Origin: Liolophura sinensis
Taxonomy: Eukaryota > Mollusca > Polyplacophora > Chitonida > Chitonidae
Length of the DNA: 64,000 bases
Assembly (NCBI RefSeq): GCF_032854445.1
Contig: NC_088302.1
Location: 35,406,191-35,470,190 of the forward strand
Direction of reading: 5' to 3'
Both the position numbers and the translations under genes were made by a program. The notes under the pieces were generated by a model. The model worked only from the letters and a program-made list of their open reading frames with translations, did not search any database and was not told where the DNA came from. Every line of letters starts with the position of its first letter. The first letter of the stretch is position 1. Positions 58,201-64,000 of the stretch are shown piece after piece.

Positions 58201-61200
58201 ATTGAAAAAGATTTTTCTCAGCTACCCTATCATAAAGGCTCATTTTCAATTCGCTCGTATCGTGGTATTTTTCCCAGTGTAGACATCTATCATTAAAATC
58301 ACCCATTATTAACATGGCATTGGGATTTTCTCTTAAGATTGAAGTTAAATTTTCTTCCAGATTACGTAAATGAGCCGGTTGGTTAGGTGGCTGGTAACAC
58401 GATGCGATCAGCACACTTTTGTTATTCTGTTCCACCATTATCCATAACATCTCAGTGCCATTCTCTAAATCCTTACGTCTAGTAACATTAAGAGATTCCT
58501 TGCAATAAATTGCCACCCCTCCTCCATATCCGTCTCCGTCCTTTCTTTCTATACAATACCCATCTAGATAAACAGTATCATCAGGAATATCACCACTAAG
58601 CCAGGTTTCACTCACACACATAACATCACCATTATATTCCTTTGATAATACAGTGGACAATTCATCTAACTTAAAATAAGATGACAGCTGATCATCACCT
58701 TGGCCCAATAAACTCCAGGCATTAAAATGACAACAAGATAAATTGTGCTGATTTGGGGGTTCCGGGTTTCTATGTACATCACCACACCTCATTAAGACTG
58801 CCATATGTTTAAAACTAATGAGTAATGCAGATTGCATAATGTACTCAGAAAAGAAAAAATAAATATACCAGTTAGGGATTCAATTCCCAGGAACATAATT
58901 AGCATGTCTTCAAATAATGTAAATAATTTTCGAAGATGTAGACTCACTTTATAACACATAAAATTGTGCCATGCCCCAATTGCCACTCTGTACTGATTTA
59001 TGTTATCCATGATGTACCCATAATAAACAAAGAGATAGCGAGTGAAAGCACATGCACTAAAACCTTCATGTAAATATCCAGTTCCTCAAAGACATAATGA
59101 ACTTTTTCAAGATTATTAAATGTAACAGTAACTGTTGATCCAAAATACCGTATTTCTTGACCAAATTAACCAAAACGATCCAACTGATTGTTCCCTTACA
59201 AAGCAAAGTGACACAAAATAAAAACATAACACTATACACAGCATGAGTTAGGTGAATACCTAAAGTATGGCATAACAAAGGGAGGGTTAATTTACTATGA
59301 GGGGGCCTCCATGGCTCAGTTGGTTGGCGCGCTAGCGCAGCGTTATGACCCAGAAGCCTCTCACCAATGCGGTCGATTTGAGTTCATGTCCAGCTGATGC
59401 TGGCTTCCTCTCCGGCCGTACGTGGGAAGGTCTGCCAGCAACCTGCAGATGGTCGTGGGTTTCCCGCGGGCTCTGCCCGGTTTCCACTCACCAGAATGCT
59501 GGCCACCGTTGTACAAGTGAAATATTCTTGAGTACGACGTAAAACACCAATCAAAAAGAAACTCATCTTCATCCAAAGTTGATAAAAGAGATTGATAAAT
59601 CTGACAGGTGTGGTATTTACATTCAGTTTAGATGATCCTGACATGAAGACACATTAAGATGCCTGGATGACACCGGAGCTTTCTACCAACAGAATGATCC
59701 GTTTTAAAGTCCGCTGGTCAAATCTGGCACGATTACATAATATAATAACACAAATTTACGAACACAACCGCCCCTGTGATCGGGGAAGTCCGTGCAGTCT
59801 CTCCACGAGGATACTGAGCAGTACATACCCAGAACACATTTTACTGGTATACAAAGATTACACCTTTGAATGCATGAGCTGACACAGGACAGAACAGCAA
59901 TCCCGAAATTCATGCAGCTTAGCGATTATTACACAGCACTTAAACCCGATCGAATGGGTGGGTTGGTTAGCTTAGTGCTGAAAAAATGAGGGCTATAAGC
60001 GAGCGAGTTGGTTACATGTAGCTTACAGGTGAATGAGTGTGGAGTTACCACTGGGTGGATTATTAGCTTAATGCTGAAAAAGTGTGGAGTTACCACTGGG
60101 TGGGTTGGTTACTGCTGAATGAGTGTGGGGTTACCACTGGGTGGGTTGGTTACTGCTGAATCAGTGTGGGGTTACCAACTGGGTGGGTTGGTTGCTGCTG
60201 AATGAGTGTGGAGCTACCACTGGGTGGGTTGGTTACTGTTGAATCAGTGTGGGGTTACCACTGGGTGAGTTGGTTACTGCTGAATCAGTGTGGGGTTACC
60301 ACTGGGTGGGTTGTTACTGCTGAATGAGTGTGGAGCTACCACTGGGTGGGTTGGTTACTGCTGAATCAGTGTGGGGTTACCACTGGGTGGGTTGGTTACT
60401 GCTGAATCAGTGTGGGGTTACCACTGGTTGGGTTGGTTACTGCTGAATCAGTGTGGAGCTACCACTGGGTGGGTTGGTTACTGCTGAATCAGTGTGGGGT
60501 TACCACTGGGTGCGTTGGTTACTGCTGAATCAGTGTGGGGTTACCACTGGATGGGTTGGTTACTGCTGAAGGAGTGTGGAGTTACCACTGGGTGGGTTGG
60601 TTACTGCTGAATGAGTGTAGGGTTACCACTGGGTGGGTTGGTTACTGCTGAATCAGTGTGGGGTTACCACTGGATGGGTTGGTTACTGCTGAAGGAGTGT
60701 GGAGTTACCACTGGATGGGTTGGTTACTGCTGAAGGAGTGTGGAGTTACCACTGGGTGGGTTGGTTACTGCTGAATGAGTGTAGGGTTACCACTGGGTGG
60801 TTGGTTACTGCTGAATGAGTGTAGGGTTACCACTGGGTGGTTGGTTACTGCTGAATGAGTGTGGGGTTACCACTGGGTGGGTTGGTTACTGCTGAATGAG
60901 TGTGGGGTTACCACTGGGTGGGTTGGTTACTGCTGAATGAGTGTGGAGTTACCACTGGGTGGGTTGGTTACTGCTGAATGAGTGTGGGGTTACCACTGGG
61001 TGGGTTGGTTACTGCTGAATGAGTGTGGAGTTACCACTGGGTGGGTTGGTTACTGCTGAATGAGTGTAGGGTTACCACTGGGTGGTTGGTTACTGCTGAA
61101 TGAGTCGCTTCATTGTGTCTTCTATCCTCCATTGTTAGTTACATATAAAGCAAGTTTGTAATGCTAAAACAATGTATCAAGGTATGGCTGACCTTGAGAT

Positions 61201-61713
61201 GTATGGCTGACCTTGAGCTAAAACATTCCACTGCATCACACGGATAATCTGATCATCAGCAGCTGGAGCCTTTAGCTGACACCATGGTCTGGGCAACAAT
61301 GACGGAAGTCCCAGGTCATCACTCTTCTGCTTCAACGCCTTAAGTCTGTCACTCATCATGTTTTTCAAACTAACCAGAAAAAAAAACAGTCAAAACAAAA
61401 TTATTTTTTTTTATCTAAAAAAAAAAAGTTTACAGTAAGGAAGTCTCTTACTACAGAAAAAAAACATCATAACATACATTCCTGTATAATGATAACTGCT
61501 TGTAAGAACTAAATGAAGTAATTATTCCAATATGCACATTTGTTTCTTACTGTAGCATTCAAAAGTCACCCCAAGTTAACATTTAATATTCAAAAGTCAC
61601 CCCAAGTCAACATGTGACATTCAAAAGTCACCCCAAGTCGACATTTAACATCTTCAGTTAACCAACTGCTTACCCATTACCAAGAGTTTTCTGGTACACA
61701 AGATTTTTCAATT
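52268..61713 (-). CDS. NOCT: Nocturnin-like phosphatase (3' exons; first exon or exons not found)
   Basis: Minus-strand exons: 61,713-61,674 (40 bp, tentative), 61,369-61,212 and 53,379-52,268 (TGA); phases agree across both introns. Exon 2 ends RVMQWNVLAQ and the last exon continues ALSKGEDNFVLCP, the nocturnin hallmark. Catalytic features of the endonuclease/exonuclease/phosphatase fold are present: CLEEVD, SPCLDV, GPDGCAIFY, THLKAKSGYEDLR, CGDFNGQPTEPFY, and PSDHLSLVCDL at the end. In vertebrates and flies nocturnin (curled) removes the 2'-phosphate of NADP(H), is partly mitochondrial and is clock-regulated; the same reaction is expected here. One oddity is a charged repeat of about 100 residues between YTTWKVR and TIDYIW, where vertebrate nocturnin has a short loop. 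The 7.8-kb last intron holds a minisatellite, a LINE and a SINE. A TTTATT at 52,148-52,153 (AATAAA on this strand) may be the polyadenylation signal. Confidence 0.9.
52480..52690 (-). repeat. 30-bp coding minisatellite inside nocturnin
   Basis: About seven 30-bp units encode variants of EEQRKAEVKR, a highly charged segment likely to be helical or disordered. All units keep the frame. The opposite strand gives long cysteine/leucine-rich frames that are shadows. Confidence 0.9.
53590..53790 (-). mobile_element. Second SINE family, copy
   Basis: In minus-strand order a B-box-like GGTTGCAAGTTCAAATCCAG, CAGTTGCAACTTTAAGTCAG, a middle unlike the main family, and then CCTGATTGCCGTTGTATGAG, which corresponds to the shared CCGCCGTCGTATAAG tail motif. 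It adjoins the minisatellite in the nocturnin intron. Confidence 0.6.
53800..55405. repeat. 46-bp minisatellite, left block, about 35 copies
   Basis: Units of about 46 bp read GGTTAGCTTACTGCTGAATG then AGTGTGGGATTACCACTGTG then CGAGTT with variants (GGTGAGCTTAATGC, GTGCAAGTTGATTAG). Copies toward the LINE boundary use CCACTGGGTGAGTTGG, which is the form dominant in the right block. The open frames here are not genes. Confidence 0.95.
55410..59285 (-). mobile_element. CR1/L2-like non-LTR retrotransposon (LINE), inactive
   Basis: Read on the minus strand. The APE-type endonuclease frame (58,837-58,160) opens with CGDVHRNPEP, then CVSETWLSGD, CYQPPNQ and IMGDFND. The same frame continues after one in-frame stop (58,160-58,162) as VLDLIRKD. 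Reverse transcriptase pieces follow between about 57.6 and 56.2 kb in shifting frames: KASDTDGI, PVFKKGDRHDVSDYRSVSL, LFLDVSKTFDKAW, AGVPQGSVLGP, then FADA in place of the usual FADD, so a catalytic aspartate is lost. The end (55,998-55,636) has CSKCKHKCENASNYFLDCPAY, a metal-site-like C-terminus. The 3' end lies near 55,410 against the minisatellite. Frameshifts, stops and the changed active site show it is dead. It lies sense to nocturnin, inside its last intron. CR1 or L2 is inferred from the GDVHxNP motif; other Jockey-group clades are possible. Confidence 0.9.
59296..59556 (+). mobile_element. tRNA-derived SINE, near full length
   Basis: The clearest copy in the window: head GGCCTCCATGGCTCAGTTGG, TTGGCGCGCTAGCGCAGCG, TCTCACCAATGCGGTCG, body, CCGTTGTACAAGTGAAATAT and tail GACGTAAAACACCAATCAAA. 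It sits next to the 5' side of the LINE. Confidence 0.95.
59557..59954. other. Unassigned sequence between the SINE and the right minisatellite block
   Basis: About 390 bp of non-repetitive sequence. It may be the 5' region of the LINE, because the minisatellite resumes directly after it. No frame with a recognisable domain. Confidence 0.4.
59955..61105. repeat. 41-bp minisatellite, right block, about 27 copies
   Basis: Units of 41 bp read GGTTACTGCTGAATGAGTGT then GGGGTTACCACTGGGTGGGT then T. They are the left-block unit minus the AGCTT segment and are more homogeneous. The first copies (to about 60,090) still carry the GGTTAGCTTAGTGCTG form. Confidence 0.95.
61182..61218 (-). repeat. 19-bp tandem duplication across a nocturnin splice donor
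   Basis: GTATGGCTGACCTTGAG occurs at 61,182-61,198 and 61,201-61,217. On the gene strand each copy reads CTCAAG|gtcagccatac. Only the upstream donor (exon end 61,212) keeps the reading frame into the last exon; the copy lies 19 bp further on and would shift it. Confidence 0.9.
61557..61650. repeat. 31-bp repeat, three copies
   Basis: ATTCAAAAGTCACCCCAAGT starts three consecutive 31-bp units. They lie about 20 bp beyond the donor of the tentative 40-bp nocturnin exon. Confidence 0.95.
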
Positions 61714-62134
61714 CTGCAAAACTTGAAGAAAGAAATCTGCAACAATTAAAACTATTATAAATTTACATAAAATACAATTATTCACAACTGAGAGGGTAGT
61801 AGACCTACTGTAATAAAATCTTAAAAAGTATGATTAAAATATGTCAAAAATAGATAAGAAAAACAGCACTGGTACTCACGTACACAAATTTGATGTTTTT
61901 GTTATCTTTTGTACAATTAAGCATACATCAAGGAAAATATAATAATTCAGTAAATAATAATAAATACTTTATGATGGTTATAATATATTAGTCTTGCTGT
62001 TTTACGCACACCAAGTTATTAATTGTTAGCTGTGTATGTCGTCATGCAATAATGTGAAAACAATATGACATGTACCAAGTCCTATACAATATGATTCTGG
62101 TTATCCTGATTCATTTGCCATTTCTACTGAAAAT

Positions 62135-62345
62135 CCGCGAAGAATTGGCACACCAATGCAGTCGCTTTGAGTTGAAGTCCAGCTTCTGATGAGCTTCCTC
62201 AAAGGCCATAAGTGGGACTGTCTGTTAGCAACCTGCGGATGGTTGTGGGTTCACCCCGAGCTCTGTTCACTTTCCTTCCACCATAATGCCGTCGTATAAG
62301 TGAAGTATTCTTGAGTAGGGCGTCAAACACCAATCAAATAAATAG
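62135..62345 (+). mobile_element. SINE lacking most of its head
   Basis: Begins GCACACCAATGCAGTCGCTT, has B-box-like GAGTTGAAGTCCAGC, body GCAACCTGCGGATGGTTGTG, GCCGTCGTATAAGTGAAGTA and tail GGCGTCAAACACCAATCAAA with AAATA run. Confidence 0.85.
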
Positions 62346-62349
62346 GAAT

Positions 62350-64000
62350 AGCTGAATAAATAAATATTAGGAAAGTGCACATTATAAACATAGCGCGAGA
62401 CCTTGAAAAAGACAGATAAATGGCAGTTGGCTGTTTTAATACAGAGGCCCATAGCGGCGCATTTTTACTACAAAGGAAGAAATTACAGACGGGGATCGAT
62501 GCTTTAGCTGTCTGACGTTACGCCTTTTCCTGGTTGGTGCTGGGTCATGGGCTTATGAAGTTGTTGGGATCAGGGTCCTCAGACCACTGGCAATACCTGT
62601 TTGACTCAGTGTCGACTCGAGTTGATCAGAGCATGACACGCATTTGCAATATTTTAAACATACTGATGTGAGGGCGGAACAAATGTGTGCCCACACGCCT
62701 GTTCATGTCACTTCGGACTCACCAACCACATTAGTCAAGAGCTGTCAACAAGCGCTGAACAGGGTTGTTCTACAGTCAACAGTTGAACCACAGCAGGTGC
62801 CCCGTGCGTTGCGTTTGGATTTAGACAGCATTGGTTATGGACCTGTGGGAAATCCGCTCTGTCCTCTTACAAATTCACAAATGCATTTTTTTTCTTTAAA
62901 AAAAAGAGTTTTAAATAACGGATTGATGAGTAGGCAGGCCTACTATATGCTGGTGTGAAACTCTTATATCACCAAGAGATGCCTACCATACAAGCCTACC
63001 CTTAAAATATACCTTAAGTTAAATCCGTTCCAAAATTGATGACGGATTGCATTCCTGGTAACGAATAAATCGGTTTCTGATAAAGAACGGTAAACACAGG
63101 TGCATTACTGGTAGTCTGAAAACAAAACAAAGCACGAAACAATATACCGGGTAGTCCTAAAAAAAATTTATCACCTGCATAATTACTCTTGGATTAAGAA
63201 ATATCCTGTATTCCCGGGGGAAAAAAATGAGACGTCGCATATTTGACATATCCATATTTCGCCCTTATTTTATTTGTCATCTTCAGGATTGTTTACCGGC
63301 AACGCTGTGTGAAGCCTATCTTTTTGGTTTAAGAAAACTGGTATACTATATAAAAACTCAGGTAGGCCCAATTGTTCAAAACTGTTTTAAGATACGAGAA
63401 TTAAATTTTAAGCAAAGCCTTCAGCTTTGTACTGAGCCCAATTGTAGCTTTGAATCTGGAAAGCTGCATTGGCTGGTTTTGCTAAATTTGAAATAATATA
63501 AATTTATACCGGTATTATACAGCTAATACACTTTCGAATACATGGGGACTGTAATAATCGCAGTTGTCCAAAGTCGCAGTATAGCAGTTTTAGTTCATAT
63601 TTAATAGGCCAATAATGGTACACATGTTCTTTTTTTTTTTACGCGAAGTGCAAATTTGAAGACTTGGCTTAAAGCTAACTCGATCTGGTATTAAGTCTTA
63701 AAGCAGCTTTGAACAACCGGGTCCTGTATTTAATATGTCTTATTGTGCAGGCTAAAACAGTTTGAAATATTAGGTCAAATAGTATAAAGGTTATGAATTC
63801 CATCTGGGATTAAATTTTAATCTCCGGATATCAGGTCCACCGTTAAAAAGTTTACGTTGATTATAAAACTGGGAAGAAGGGAGCTGCATAAGTAGGATTA
63901 AGATAATAGGCCATTAATCCTCCTAAAATAAACAACTTTGAATCCGAGCGTGTTAAAACTTGAAGTAAAGTACTGTACGGGACTGTGGACAGACGAGTTA
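62350..64000. other. Region upstream of the nocturnin exons found; nothing assigned
   Basis: The missing 5' end of nocturnin is expected here or beyond the window. A minus-strand ATG frame near 62,829 (MLSKSKRNARGTCCGSTVD) was considered as a first exon but has no clear donor in the required phase. No other feature was recognised. Confidence 0.3.

Noticed and set aside
59296..59370. tRNA-like sequence with A and B boxes
   Set aside because: It is the head of a SINE: the same body and tail follow in other copies, and no proper cloverleaf with acceptor stem pairing closes.
53800..61105. Regular 41-46 bp direct repeats resembling a CRISPR array
   Set aside because: The units are contiguous with no unique spacers, the host is eukaryotic and no cas genes are present; it is a minisatellite.

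Overview
This is eukaryotic, animal-type DNA: AT-rich, with spliced genes that have GT-AG introns, many SINE copies, LINE remains, minisatellites and microsatellites. SINE tails ending in a tandem CACT run, a repeat family beginning TTAGCTCACCTG, and the gene content suggest a marine lophotrochozoan, most likely a mollusc such as a bivalve. A brachiopod or another relative cannot be excluded from sequence alone.

Region by region. Positions 514-3994 (+) hold the last six exons of a VNX1/CAX-type cation/proton exchanger whose 5' half lies left of the window. Positions 4-23 kb are mostly intergenic, with SINEs, a LINE 3' fragment with an RNase H domain (8.7-9.5 kb) and a GC-rich inverted repeat about 1.5 kb long (14.9-16.4 kb). 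Positions 23.2-40.3 kb (+) carry a complete 20-exon paralogue of the first gene (777 aa), in which a two-part YccF membrane domain precedes a two-repeat Na/Ca-exchanger core. All 19 splice junctions can be joined in frame. Positions 40.3-48.7 kb are intergenic. Positions 48,695-51,031 (+) are an intronless gene for perforin-2/MPEG1, a MACPF immune effector with signal peptide and C-terminal membrane anchor. Positions 52.3-61.7 kb (-) carry the 3' part of a nocturnin gene (endonuclease/exonuclease/phosphatase fold). Its 7.8-kb last intron contains a 41-46 bp minisatellite that is split by an inactive CR1/L2-like LINE and a SINE.

The two exchanger genes are tandem paralogues; no functional link between the exchangers, MPEG1 and nocturnin is visible.

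The most striking observation is that five of the 19 introns of the complete exchanger gene carry minisatellites whose repeat unit includes the exon edge and its splice site, either donor or acceptor. Two of these junctions are also repeated in the upstream paralogue, and the nocturnin gene has a 19-bp duplication across a donor. In the two donor arrays nearly all units are multiples of three and the exon frame stays open for several units, so a choice among duplicated donors could give length-variable proteins. Whether these sites are used needs RNA evidence.
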